Below are positions 1 to 10,195 of a stretch of DNA of 64,000 nucleotides, piece after piece. The stretch's first letter is position 1; each line of letters starts with the position of its first letter. The translations under genes and the position numbers were made by a program. Origin of the DNA: CALZIK01 sp945787635 (lineage in GTDB: Bacteria; Acidobacteriota; Thermoanaerobaculia; Multivoradales; JAHEKO01); assembly GCA_947259725.1 (NCBI GenBank), contig CAMYNM010000001.1, positions 778,350 to 842,349 on the forward strand, written 5' to 3'. Under the pieces are notes generated by a model. The model did not search any database. It was not told where the DNA came from and saw only the letters and a list, made by a program, of their open reading frames with translations.

Positions 1-812
1 GAGAACCGAGCGTGCGTGTCCGCGGAGCGCACCCGGCGCGAATGGGAGCGCATGCAGCGGCTGGCCGACGACCAGATCGTCTCGGTCGATCTGCTCGATG
101 CCGCCGAGAGCGCGCATGCGGCCGCCGACGCGACCTGCAAAGCCGCCGCGGCGCAGACCGCTCGCGCGCGCGCCGCGGTATCGCTGGGTCGAACCGAGCT
201 CTCCAAGACCGTGTTGCAGGCGCCCTTCGATGGGATCATCGCCGAACTGACCGTTGAGGTCGGCGAATGGACCACCCCCTCGCCTCCCGGCCTGCCCATC
301 CCGCCCGTTCTCGACATGATCGACCCGTCGTCGATCTACATCAGCGCGCCCATGGACGAGGTTGACTCCGCCCGCATCCGCGTCGGCCAGGCGGTGCGGG
401 CGACGATCGACTCGCACCGCGGCCGGGAGTTCGAGGCCGCCATCACCCGGGTCGCGCCATATGTGCTCGACATCCAGGAACAGAACAGAACAGTCGAAGT
501 GGAGGCCGAACTGCTCGACCTCGAGCTCGCCTCGACCTTGCTGCCTGGAACGTCGGCGGACCTCGAAGTCATCCTAGAGCGACGGGACGAGGTGCTTCGT
601 ATTCCCACCGCCGCGCTCCTCGAGGGCAACAAAGCGTTGGTTCTGGCCGGAGACGTTCTGGAGGAGCGCCAGCTCGACGTCGGCATACGCAACTGGAACT
701 TCACCGAGGTGCTGGCGGGCCTCGAAGAAGGCGATCAGGTCGTCGCGTCACTCGACCAGGCCGGCCTCGAGGCCGGAGTCGAGGCGGTGGCGGCGCCCGA
801 CGCCACAGGGCG

Positions 813-816
<4 letters not shown>
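1..816 (+). CDS. MacA-type periplasmic adaptor (HlyD family), 5' truncated
   Basis: Adaptor subunit of a MacAB-type exporter, which links inner-membrane permease to an outer-membrane channel. The frame is open from the first base, so the N-terminal anchor and first half of the helical hairpin lie outside the window. About 271 codons remain. They show the end of an Ala/Arg-rich helical hairpin, the lipoyl-like return segment LQAPFDGII, a beta-barrel region beginning near YISAPMDEV, and the membrane-proximal C-terminal part around RIPTAALLEGNKALVL. The stop TGA overlaps the TTG start of the ATPase gene, so the genes are translationally coupled. The substrate cannot be deduced. Confidence 0.85.
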
Positions 817-1574
<758 letters not shown>

Positions 1575-2810
1575 ATGCCCGCTTCCCCACAGAAGAACGA
1601 GCTCGGTTCGCTGCGCTGGCGCGACCTGCTCCAGTTCGCGGGCGGAAGCCTCAGGGGCCACGGTCTGCGCACCGCCCTGAGCTTGCTCGGGGTCATGATC
1701 GGCGTCAGCGCGGTGGTGATTCTGACCGCGCTGGGGGAAGGCGCCCGCCGCTACGTGATCGAGCAGTTCGCAGGCCTCGGCACGAATCTGGTCATCGTGT
1801 TGCCGGGCAAGACCGAGACCACCGGCACCATCGGAATCGGGGGAGTGCCCAACGACCTGACTCTGGACGACGCCCTGGCGATCGAGCGGCAGGTTCGATC
1901 GGTGCGCAAGGTCGCGCCGGTAACCGCCGGCACGGAGGAGGTCTCGAGCGGCGACCGCCGCCGCCAGATGCCGATCCTCGGCACCACCCGCGCCTACATC
2001 GAGGTCCGCGATCTGAGAATGGAACGCGGCGAGTTTCTCCCGGACGAGGAGATGTTCCGAGGCGGCGCCGAGTTGGTGCTCGGTAACAAGGCCGCGCGCG
2101 AGCTCTTCGGCGCTGACGATCCGATCGGCACGATAATCAGAGTCGGCGATTGGCGCTTTCGCGTGATCGGCGTGCTCGCGCAGCAAGGCACCAACCTGGG
2201 TATCAACTTCGACGACGTCGCCATCGTGCCGGTCCGCACCGGCATGCGCATGCTCAACCGGTCGTCGCTGTTTCGAGTCCTCGCCCAGGTGCGCGCTCAC
2301 TCCGATCTCGAGATCGCCAAGCGGTCGATCCTCGACCTCATCACCGAGCGGCACGAAGAAGAGGACATCACCATCCTTACGCAGGACGCGGTGGTCTCGA
2401 CCTTCTCGCAGATTCTCGACACGCTCACACTGGTCGTTGGCGCCATCGCGGCGATCTCTCTTTCGGTCGCGGGAATAGGCATCATGAACGTGATGCTGGT
2501 CTCGGTATCCGAGCGGACCCGGGAGATCGGACTCCTGAAAGCGATCGGCGCCTCCGGACCGCAGATCCTCGCCGCGTTTCTGGTCGAAGCCACGTTTATC
2601 TCGGCAGCCGGAGGTCTGCTCGGCCTTGCGGTCGGCTGGTCGGCGGTGGCGCTTCTGGTACAGGTGTATCCGGCGCTCCCCGCGAGCCCGCCGGTCTGGG
2701 CCGTGGCCGCCGCCTTCGGGCTCTCGGTGGCCGTGGGCACGATCTTCGGATTCTTGCCGGCCAGGCGCGCCACCCGGCTGGACCCGGTCACCGCGCTCAG
2801 CCGTAGATAG
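1575..2810 (+). CDS. MacB-like ABC transporter permease (first copy)
   Basis: Inner-membrane permease of the MacAB-type exporter, 411 residues. It has the MacB/FtsX plan: a cytoplasmic N-terminus, a first transmembrane helix near residues 32-55 (LSLLGVMIGVSAVVILTAL), a large periplasmic MacB_PCD domain, then three C-terminal transmembrane helices from about residue 280 forming the FtsX domain. The cytoplasmic coupling segment SERTREIGLLKAIGASGPQI is typical of the family. ATG at 1575 immediately follows the ATPase stop codon. MacB proper is a single protein with fused ATPase; here ATPase and permease are separate and the permease is duplicated, as in many acidobacterial and Bacteroidetes-type systems. 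Confidence 0.92.
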   Translation: MPASPQKNELGSLRWRDLLQFAGGSLRGHGLRTALSLLGVMIGVSAVVILTALGEGARRYVIEQFAGLGTNLVIVLPGKTETTGTIGIGGVPNDLTLDDALAIERQVRSVRKVAPVTAGTEEVSSGDRRRQMPILGTTRAYIEVRDLRMERGEFLPDEEMFRGGAELVLGNKAARELFGADDPIGTIIRVGDWRFRVIGVLAQQGTNLGINFDDVAIVPVRTGMRMLNRSSLFRVLAQVRAHSDLEIAKRSILDLITERHEEEDITILTQDAVVSTFSQILDTLTLVVGAIAAISLSVAGIGIMNVMLVSVSERTREIGLLKAIGASGPQILAAFLVEATFISAAGGLLGLAVGWSAVALLVQVYPALPASPPVWAVAAAFGLSVAVGTIFGFLPARRATRLDPVTALSRR

Positions 2811-2828
2811 GGAGAAAGGACCGGCGCA

Positions 2829-4025
2829 ATGCTCGAGCTCATCCGTCTCGCCGCAAAGGCCATTGTCAGCCACCGGCTCCGCTCGATTCTGTCGATGATC
2901 GGCATCGCGATCGGCGTGACCTCGGTCATCCTGCTCACCTCCCTCGGGGAGGGCACGCGACTCTACATGGTCGAGCAGTTCTCACAGTTCGGCACCAACA
3001 TCATCGCCATCAACCCGGGCAAGATCGACACCGGCGGCATTCCGGGCATCTTCGGCGGCAGCACTCAGAAGCTCAGCCTCGACGACGCCGAGGCGCTGCG
3101 CCGGATCCCGGGGATACAAGACATGGTTCCCTTCTCCTTCGGAATGGCCCGGGTCGAAGCCGGCGGCCGAGGACGCAGCGTCTTCGTCTACGGCGTGACC
3201 CCGGACATGGAGGAAGTCTGGCGCTGGCGCGTGCGAACCGGGAGCTTCTGGCCCGGAGGCGACCCGCGACAGGGCTTCCAGCTGGCGGTGCTGGGACCAA
3301 AGGTCAAGCGCGAGATTTTCGGCAGCGAGAACCCTCTGGGCAAGTTCGTCAAGATCGCAGGCACCCGCTTTCGAGTCATCGGAGTCATGGAATCCAAGGG
3401 CCAGATGATGGGCTTCGATCTCGATGACGCCGCATTCATCCCGGTGACGACCGCCATGCGAATCTTCAATCAGGACGAGCTCCAGGAGATCGACCTGACG
3501 TTCGCTCATGGCCGAGAGCCCGCTGATGTCGCCGAAGCGATTCGGCTGCTGCTCAGGGATCGCCACGACGGCAAGGACGACGTCACGATCACCACCCAGG
3601 CCGCGATGCTCGAGACCTTCGGGAACATCATGAACATCGTCACCATGGCGGTCGGCGCGATCGGGGGCGTGTCGCTGTTAGTCGGCGCGATCGGCATTCT
3701 CACCATGATGTGGATCGCCGTCGGCGAGCGCACCAACGAGATCGGCCTGATCCGCTCGATCGGCGCCACCCGCCGGCAGGTCGAGCTGGTGTTTCTGACC
3801 GAGGCCGCGTTTCTCGCGATGCTCGGCGGCCTGCTGGGCATCGGCACCGGACTCGGCTTGTGCGCGCTGATTCGCGCCGCGGTGCCGGGTCTGCCCGTTC
3901 ACACCCCAATGATCTTCGTCGCCGCCGCCATCGCGGTCAGTTTCCTGACCGGCATCGCCTCGGGCGTTCTCCCGGCGCGCCGCGCCGCAGGCCTCGATCC
4001 AGTCGAAGCCCTACGTGCGGAGTAA
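2829..4025 (+). CDS. MacB-like ABC transporter permease (second copy)
   Basis: Second permease of the same exporter, 398 residues, with the same architecture: first helix near residues 19-42 (ILSMIGIAIGVTSVILLTSL), periplasmic MacB_PCD domain, three C-terminal helices and the coupling segment GERTNEIGLIRSIGATRRQV. It starts with ATG 18 bp after the first permease, preceded by GGGAGAAAGGA. Its periplasmic domain differs clearly from the first copy (for example a FGGSTQKLSLDDAEAL segment), so the transporter is probably a permease heterodimer rather than two redundant copies. That last point is inference. Confidence 0.92.
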   Translation: MLELIRLAAKAIVSHRLRSILSMIGIAIGVTSVILLTSLGEGTRLYMVEQFSQFGTNIIAINPGKIDTGGIPGIFGGSTQKLSLDDAEALRRIPGIQDMVPFSFGMARVEAGGRGRSVFVYGVTPDMEEVWRWRVRTGSFWPGGDPRQGFQLAVLGPKVKREIFGSENPLGKFVKIAGTRFRVIGVMESKGQMMGFDLDDAAFIPVTTAMRIFNQDELQEIDLTFAHGREPADVAEAIRLLLRDRHDGKDDVTITTQAAMLETFGNIMNIVTMAVGAIGGVSLLVGAIGILTMMWIAVGERTNEIGLIRSIGATRRQVELVFLTEAAFLAMLGGLLGIGTGLGLCALIRAAVPGLPVHTPMIFVAAAIAVSFLTGIASGVLPARRAAGLDPVEALRAE

Positions 4026-4026
4026 G

Positions 4027-4048
4027 CGGTCGACCTCGGTGTCGACCG
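4027..4048. terminator. Bidirectional hairpin between convergent genes
   Basis: Perfect 8-bp arms CGGTCGAC and GTCGACCG around a 6-nt loop (CTCGGT), placed in the 27-bp gap between the permease stop and the stop of the convergent AMMECR1 gene. The arms are identical to those of the dispersed palindromic repeat found at 43-48 kb, but the loop and the downstream tail differ. A T-run is lacking, so classical intrinsic termination is uncertain. Confidence 0.5.
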
Positions 4049-4052
4049 TCTC

Positions 4053-4643
4053 CTACCCCTCCTCGAACTTCTCCACCGTGTACCGCCAGAAGCGCATCTC
4101 GTCGCTCCAGAAGTCGCTCTCGAGTCGGGCCTTTCGCCTAAGCGCCGCCAAGAACTCGGAAGGCTCCGGCAACTCGCCCCAGACTTGCGGAAGAAAAGTC
4201 GCGCGCTGCTTCCCGCACTCGAGAACCAAACCGTCGACTCCTGGCCGTACCGCCCCGAGCAGCTCGGCTTCGCTGTGGCAGTCGATCGGTGTTGCCGGCG
4301 ACAGCAAGGAGACCTCTACCCGCAGACCGTCGAGCTCTTCGACTGTCAGCGGCGTAAACCGGGGATCCTCGAACGCGGCGGCGCAGGCGTTTCCGACCAC
4401 ATCGTCGCGCAGTGCCCGCCGAGCCTCAAGAGTGCCGATACAACCCCGCAGGCGTCCATCGCGCGTCAACGTCACGAATGTCGCGGCGGGAGCTGCGAGC
4501 CAGGCGAGGAGTTCGGCGTCCTGCGCCGACACCAGGGCACGCTCGACATCTTTTCCCAGCTCGCGCTCGATCGCCTCGCGGGCGAGACCGATCAGGAGCG
4601 TGGATTTCTCAGATGAAGAGACGCTCTCGGCGGAAGTGGTCAT
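4053..4643 (-). CDS. amrA: AMMECR1-domain protein (AmmeMemoRadiSam system protein A)
   Basis: AMMECR1 family protein of 196 residues, matching the usual family size. The hallmark motif LRGCIGTLE is at residues 65-73, followed by FEDPRFTPLT and a C-terminal LPQVWGE segment, all typical of the family. The biochemical role is not established; in bacteria it is found in a set with a MEMO-like protein and a radical SAM enzyme. The ATG overlaps the stop of the upstream MEMO gene by 4 bp, so the two are one transcription unit. No radical SAM partner lies beside them. Confidence 0.9.
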   Translation of the reverse strand: MTTSAESVSSSEKSTLLIGLAREAIERELGKDVERALVSAQDAELLAWLAAPAATFVTLTRDGRLRGCIGTLEARRALRDDVVGNACAAAFEDPRFTPLTVEELDGLRVEVSLLSPATPIDCHSEAELLGAVRPGVDGLVLECGKQRATFLPQVWGELPEPSEFLAALRRKARLESDFWSDEMRFWRYTVEKFEEG

Positions 4644-5449
4644 GACTCGGAGAAGGCGAATGCGCCATAGCCCACGACGCGGCTTCGGTCGCCGGCGGTG
4701 TCGCCCGAGTTCCTGAGATCCAGGAGCTCGCTCTCGAGGCCCCGACGCCGCGCGGTCTCGAGAAGACCGTTGACGCAGAAAGCGCCACAGGCGTCGTAGG
4801 AACCGAGTGTCGGATCGAGCCCGAGGATTCTCGCCGCGGTCGCTTGATCGGCGGTCACGGCATCGTCGTAGGGTAGGTAGTGCGACAGGTCCGAGCTGAT
4901 GACGATGCGGGTCTCGTCGCCTCCCCAGACCGCCTCGAGGACCTCGGCCACCTCCCGCGCGCGGGCGTCGCCGACCACCACGGGAAGGAGGCTGAAGTCT
5001 TCGAGCAGTAACTGAAGAAACGGAATCTCGACCTCGAGCGAGTGCTCGAGAGCATGAGCGGACGCGTTCTCGGAGACCAGAGGCAACTCTGCGACCCGGT
5101 CCGCGAGCTCGGCGTCTACCGGCACCTCGCCCAGCGGCGTAGCCAAGGCCGACGAGCCCGGAAGAGCCAGACCCCGAAGCGGCACCCGGTGCGCCGGACC
5201 GAGCAGGACCACCCTCTCGACCTCGTCGGCGACGTCGGTCAGCGACGCGAACGCGCTACCGGCGATCGACCCGGAGTAGTCGTAGCCGGCGTGCGGCGCG
5301 ATGATCGCCTTGGGTCCCTTCGTTCGCCCACCGGTCAGAGCCGAGCCCAGGTCGAGATATGCGCGCACGGTTTCGGCGAGCTCAGCTCGATCGGCCGGGT
5401 AAAAGAGTCCGGCCACCGCGGGCTGCCGGACGCTTGGCTCTTGGGTCAT
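4640..5449 (-). CDS. amrB: MEMO1-family protein (AmmeMemoRadiSam system protein B)
   Basis: MEMO family protein of 269 residues, structurally related to extradiol dioxygenases (LigB fold). Visible family landmarks are APHAGYDYSG at 51-60, LLGPAHRVPLRG, EHSLEVEIPFLQ, SSDLSHY and a C-terminal CGAFCVNG. His residues in the first, third and fourth of these are the metal-pocket candidates. It is the first gene of a two-gene unit with the AMMECR1 gene. The pair in bacteria is usually accompanied by a radical SAM protein, which is absent here. Confidence 0.9.
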   Translation of the reverse strand: MTQEPSVRQPAVAGLFYPADRAELAETVRAYLDLGSALTGGRTKGPKAIIAPHAGYDYSGSIAGSAFASLTDVADEVERVVLLGPAHRVPLRGLALPGSSALATPLGEVPVDAELADRVAELPLVSENASAHALEHSLEVEIPFLQLLLEDFSLLPVVVGDARAREVAEVLEAVWGGDETRIVISSDLSHYLPYDDAVTADQATAARILGLDPTLGSYDACGAFCVNGLLETARRRGLESELLDLRNSGDTAGDRSRVVGYGAFAFSES

Positions 5450-5508
5450 CGTGCCCCTCTAGCTCATCGTAGCAGCGCGTCAGTTCTTCGAACAGCCTCC
5501 AGCAGAAA

Positions 5509-5535
5509 GCCCCCTGACCCGAAGGGCCAGGGGGC
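5509..5535 (-). terminator. Intrinsic-type terminator hairpin
   Basis: GC-rich inverted repeat (GCCCCCTG / CAGGGGGC with an extended inner CCC / GGG pairing and a GAAG loop), 28 bp past the stop of the fibronectin-III fragment on the minus strand. Read on that strand the hairpin is followed by TTTCT. It would separate this fragment from the downstream MEMO gene. Confidence 0.6.
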
Positions 5536-5562
5536 GAGAAGAGCGGCCTCCTGCTGGCTGAG

Positions 5563-5835
5563 TTACTCGGTCTCGAACTCGGTCTCCGAGATCGTCTTGT
5601 TGCCGGACGCTTCGACCGCCGAGATCTCCCACTTGTACGGAACGCCGGCATGAAGCAGTTGATCCGGCACGTTCAGGCTGGTCTCGTCCGGCCCCACGAG
5701 GATGTCGAGCTCCTGCGAACCGCCGTCTTCCCGCACCACGATCACGTTGTAGCCGACGATCTCGCTGCCGGGAGGATCGGGAACCCGCTCCCACTCGAGA
5801 GCAAGTCCTTCAGCAGCAACCGCATCGCCGTCCAC
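5563..5835 (-). pseudogene. Fibronectin type III-like domain fragment, 5' truncated
   Basis: A fragment resembling one fibronectin type III beta-sandwich: an ALEWERVPDPPGSEIVGYNV strand pair, an LNVPDQLLHAGVPYKW segment and a C-terminal WEISAVEASGNKTISETEF. Such domains are usually parts of longer secreted proteins. The frame is open back to a stop at 5932-5934 but has no signal peptide and no convincing start (GTG at 5835 is the best). A copy of the dispersed palindrome (5968-5989) lies just upstream, where the missing 5' part would be. I read it as the 3' remnant of a larger gene; a small genuine Fn3 protein is possible. Confidence 0.5.
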
Positions 5836-5967
5836 AGGAAACGTCTGGAGCGGACCGGCCGGAATGTCGTAGGTCAGAAACGCTTGCCGGTGAGCCTCTT
5901 GTTGTCCTTGCGCTTGCCCTTGAAGGTCTACTCACCCGCGGTGCGGACGACAAGACGGATTGGCAGA

Positions 5968-5989
5968 CGGTCGCCAGGGACGTCGACCG
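5968..5989. repeat. Dispersed palindromic repeat copy
   Basis: Copy of the family with arms CGGTCGAC / GTCGACCG and AGGGAC loop; the left arm has one mismatch (CGGTCGCC). It is followed by CTACAGG, close to the CTACAAC tail of other copies. The following 80 bp contain further degenerate CCGACAGG...CGCTACCGG pieces. Confidence 0.7.
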
Positions 5990-6090
5990 CTACAGGCCGC
6001 GGAGCATTACCGGCGAACGGCCGACAGGACCGCTACCGGCCGCGAAGCAAAACCGGTCGGGAGGACGCCAAGGAATGGTGCCCCCAAGGG

Positions 6091-7593
<1,503 letters not shown>

Positions 7594-7978
7594 GGGTGTC
7601 TCCCCGGTTGTTGCTCAATCGCGCCGCTAGGATAGTGGGGAAAGAGAGCGACGGCAAGGCGAGCGACAGGATCGCCCCCTCCCTGGTTCGGCAATGCGAG
7701 ATGAACCGATAGTGTGCCGCCGGTGCGCTCGTTCCGCTCGCAGAGAATGGGCTCGCTTCAGGAGACACGCGGTGGCCCTTTCAGGCACAGTGCCCGCGAA
7801 GACGGCATCGTCGGCATGCCACGAAATGCCCCGTAGGTTGGCTCGCCGTGCCGTCGGGTAGAGAAGGCGGCCCAGGAGGAGGTGGCGTCGGTCGCCCTCC
7901 CACATCGAGTTCTTGACCGCTCGGCGGGGCGCGGATATCCTCCTTCTCCCGCTGGTCCGCCTCGGGCCAGTCCGCCGT
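7594..7978. other. Intergenic region without a recognisable gene
   Basis: 385 bp between the POT transporter start and the tRNA. It must carry the transporter promoter on the minus strand and the tRNA promoter on the plus strand. Open frames here have no family features, and the one that runs through the tRNA is the familiar false translation of a tRNA gene. Nothing else is visible. Confidence 0.6.
7913..7941 (+). promoter_or_regulatory. Sigma70-type promoter of tRNA-Pro
   Basis: TTGACC at 7913-7918 and TATCCT at 7936-7941 with 17-bp spacing. The predicted start of transcription is near 7948, about 30 nt before the mature tRNA 5' end. The -35 is near consensus. Confidence 0.5.
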
Positions 7979-8055
<77 letters not shown>

Positions 8056-8088
8056 TTCTCCCGAACGCCGCGGTCTCCGGCCTTGCGA

Positions 8089-8094
8089 TAGAAT
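8089..8094 (+). promoter_or_regulatory. -10 element of the acyl-CoA ligase gene
   Basis: TAGAAT preceded by GCGA, 64 nt upstream of the ATG at 8159. The same hexamer recurs before several genes in this window. No clear -35 is seen. The leader contains a GC-rich inverted repeat near 8117-8140 (GCAGCCC/GGGCTGC). Confidence 0.4.
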
Positions 8095-8158
8095 CGCGGC
8101 CTTCCCGGCCGCTCGGCAGCCCGCCCCAGGGCTGCGGGATCTACGAAGGGGTTAGCCA

Positions 8159-9961
8159 ATGGCCATCCGAACGCTCGCCGATCTTCTTTTCATCATCGAG
8201 TCGTACGACAAGCCTGACTGTCTGCTCCACAAGGTGGACGGCGCTTACCGGCCGATTTCCACTCGCCAGTTGATCGACCGCGTCCAGCGACTCGCGACGA
8301 GCCTCGCGAGTTACGGAATCCAGCCGGGCGACCGGGTCGCGCTGATGGCCGAGAACGGCCCACATTGGCCGACGGTCGATTTTGCGACACTCGGGATCGG
8401 CGCAGTCCTGGTGCCGGTCTACCCGACCTTGACGTCCGAGCAAGCCGCCTATGTGGTCAACGATTGCGGCGCGGAAACCGCCATCATCCAAGGGCGCGAT
8501 CGGCTGGACGGCCTGCTCGAGATCCGCGACAAGATGCCGGCCCTCGAGCGTCTGGTGCTGATCGACGGGGAGTCTCCGAGCGCCGATATTCCGACGCTTG
8601 CCGATCTCGTCGAGGGATCCGAGCCGATGTCGATGGACGAGCTCAGGACTCGAGCAGAGGGAATCTCGCCCGGCGATCTCGCGACCTTCATCTACACCAG
8701 CGGCACGACGGGCAATCCCAAAGGGGTGATGCTCTCCCACGGCAACATCGCCTCAAACGTCGAAGCGGATCTCGAATGTCTCGACATCGCGAACCATCAG
8801 ACCGCGCTTTCTTTCTTGCCGCTATCTCATTCCTTCGAACGTACGATCGACTACATCTACTTTCGCCAGGGGGTTTCGATCGCCTACGCCGAGTCGGTCC
8901 AGACCGTCGCGCAGAACTTCGGTGAGGTTCGCCCGCACGTCTTCGTCTCGGTGCCGCGGGTCTACGAGAAAGTGCTGGCCCGCGTTCGGGAAAACGTCGC
9001 GAAGAGCTCCCCGCTCAAGCAAAGAATCTTCGGCTGGGCCGAGAAGGTGGCCCAGCAGGCGTTGCCCTACCGCCTCGAGCGACGGAGTCCACCCGGACTC
9101 CTCGGCCTCAAGCTCAAGCTCGCCGACAAGCTGGTCTTCGGCAAGATCAAGGAGCGCCTGGGTGGGCGCTTCGAGGTCGCGACCTCGGGCGGAGCGCCGC
9201 TGGCGCGCGACGTCGCCGAGTTCTTCTGGGGCGCGGGCATCGAGATCTACGAGGGCTACGGCCTTTCTGAAACCTCACCGGTCCTCACCGTCAACCGTCC
9301 CGGAGCGGTCAAGATGGGCACCGTCGGCCAGACCATTCCCGGAGTCACGCTGAAGATCGCCGACGACGGCGAGATTCTCGCCAAGGGACCCAACATCATG
9401 GTGGGCTACTACAACCTGCCCGACAAGACCGCCGAGGCAATCGACGCCGAAGGCTGGTTTCACACCGGCGACATCGGAGAGATCGACGACGAGGGCTTCC
9501 TCAAGATCACCGACCGGAAGAAAGAGATCATCGTCAACGCCTACGGCAAGAACGTGGCCCCGGCACCCATCGAAGGCGTGCTCAAGTCCAGTCAGTACAT
9601 CGAGCAGGCGGTGGTCATCGGCGACCGACGCAAGTTCCTCTCCGCCCTCCTGGTGCCTGATTTCGCTACCCTCGCTATCTGGGCTCAGGCAGAGGGAATC
9701 TCGACCGACGACCGCAACGCTCTGCTGACCAATTCCAAGGTTCAGGCGCTGTTTGACGCAGAAGTCGAGAGCGCGAACCAGAAGCTCGCCAAGTACGAAC
9801 GGATCCACGCCTTCGAGCTGCTACCCAACGAATTCACCATCGAGACCGGCGAGCTCACGCCCACTCAAAAGGTCAAGCGGCGCGTGATCAATCAGAAGTA
9901 CGGCGAGGTCATCGATCAGGTCTACCGCGACGCCGACGCCGAGCGCGGCGCCGGGCACTAG
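8159..9961 (+). CDS. Long-chain fatty acid-CoA ligase (AMP-binding)
   Basis: Adenylate-forming enzyme that activates long-chain fatty acids to acyl-CoA, cytoplasmic or membrane associated, 600 residues. The P-loop motif YTSGTTGNPKGV is at 179-190. Later motifs are GYGLSETSP (A5), GWFHTGDIG (A7) and DRKKEIIVNAYGKNVAPAPI (A8). The sequence after A8 and the C-terminal part are of the FadD15 / bacterial long-chain synthetase type. A weak GAAGGGG ribosome-binding site precedes ATG. It feeds the beta-oxidation multienzyme downstream. Its TAG stop is part of the left terminal inverted repeat of a small element. Confidence 0.94.
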   Translation: MAIRTLADLLFIIESYDKPDCLLHKVDGAYRPISTRQLIDRVQRLATSLASYGIQPGDRVALMAENGPHWPTVDFATLGIGAVLVPVYPTLTSEQAAYVVNDCGAETAIIQGRDRLDGLLEIRDKMPALERLVLIDGESPSADIPTLADLVEGSEPMSMDELRTRAEGISPGDLATFIYTSGTTGNPKGVMLSHGNIASNVEADLECLDIANHQTALSFLPLSHSFERTIDYIYFRQGVSIAYAESVQTVAQNFGEVRPHVFVSVPRVYEKVLARVRENVAKSSPLKQRIFGWAEKVAQQALPYRLERRSPPGLLGLKLKLADKLVFGKIKERLGGRFEVATSGGAPLARDVAEFFWGAGIEIYEGYGLSETSPVLTVNRPGAVKMGTVGQTIPGVTLKIADDGEILAKGPNIMVGYYNLPDKTAEAIDAEGWFHTGDIGEIDDEGFLKITDRKKEIIVNAYGKNVAPAPIEGVLKSSQYIEQAVVIGDRRKFLSALLVPDFATLAIWAQAEGISTDDRNALLTNSKVQALFDAEVESANQKLAKYERIHAFELLPNEFTIETGELTPTQKVKRRVINQKYGEVIDQVYRDADAERGAGH

Positions 9962-10124
9962 TGGCCGGTAACACTCGAAGCGATACTAGATGGCCGAGCC
10001 ATTCATCGTCGAGGTCAAGGCGCGCCGACGCAGTCATAGCGGTGCCTATGTCGAGGAGGCGCAACCTAGAGATCGGCGACCAGGGCCGGCCAGGTAGTAT
10101 CGCTTTGGGTGTTACCGGCCACTA
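9959..10124. mobile_element. 166-bp element with 30-bp terminal inverted repeats (MITE-like)
   Basis: The left arm 9959-9988 and the reverse complement of the right arm 10095-10124 match at 28 of 30 positions; both outer ends read TAGTGGCCGGTAACAC and both inner ends AAGCGATACTA. The left arm contains the stop codon of the acyl-CoA ligase gene. The 106-bp interior holds one 35-codon frame running from an ATG just inside the left arm to a TAG at the right arm. Size and arm structure suit a non-autonomous transposable element or a long-hairpin RNA. No target-site duplication is clear. Confidence 0.6.
9990..10097 (+). CDS. Small ORF inside the inverted-repeat element
   Basis: 35 codons, MAEPFIVEVKARRRSH at the N-terminus, exactly spanning the interior of the element and ending at a TAG in the right arm. 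No ribosome-binding site is visible and I recognise no family. The first residues faintly resemble a thiolase N-terminus, and a thiolase gene is a common neighbour of FadJ-type genes, so it could be a tiny remnant of one. Expression is doubtful. Confidence 0.2.
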   Translation: MAEPFIVEVKARRRSHSGAYVEEAQPRDRRPGPAR

Positions 10125-10195
10125 GCAACCGGCAGGCGCTCGAAGGCGGGTTCCCAGTTCGCGCCCGACGATTCAGAATTCCGGAGACTCCCGCT

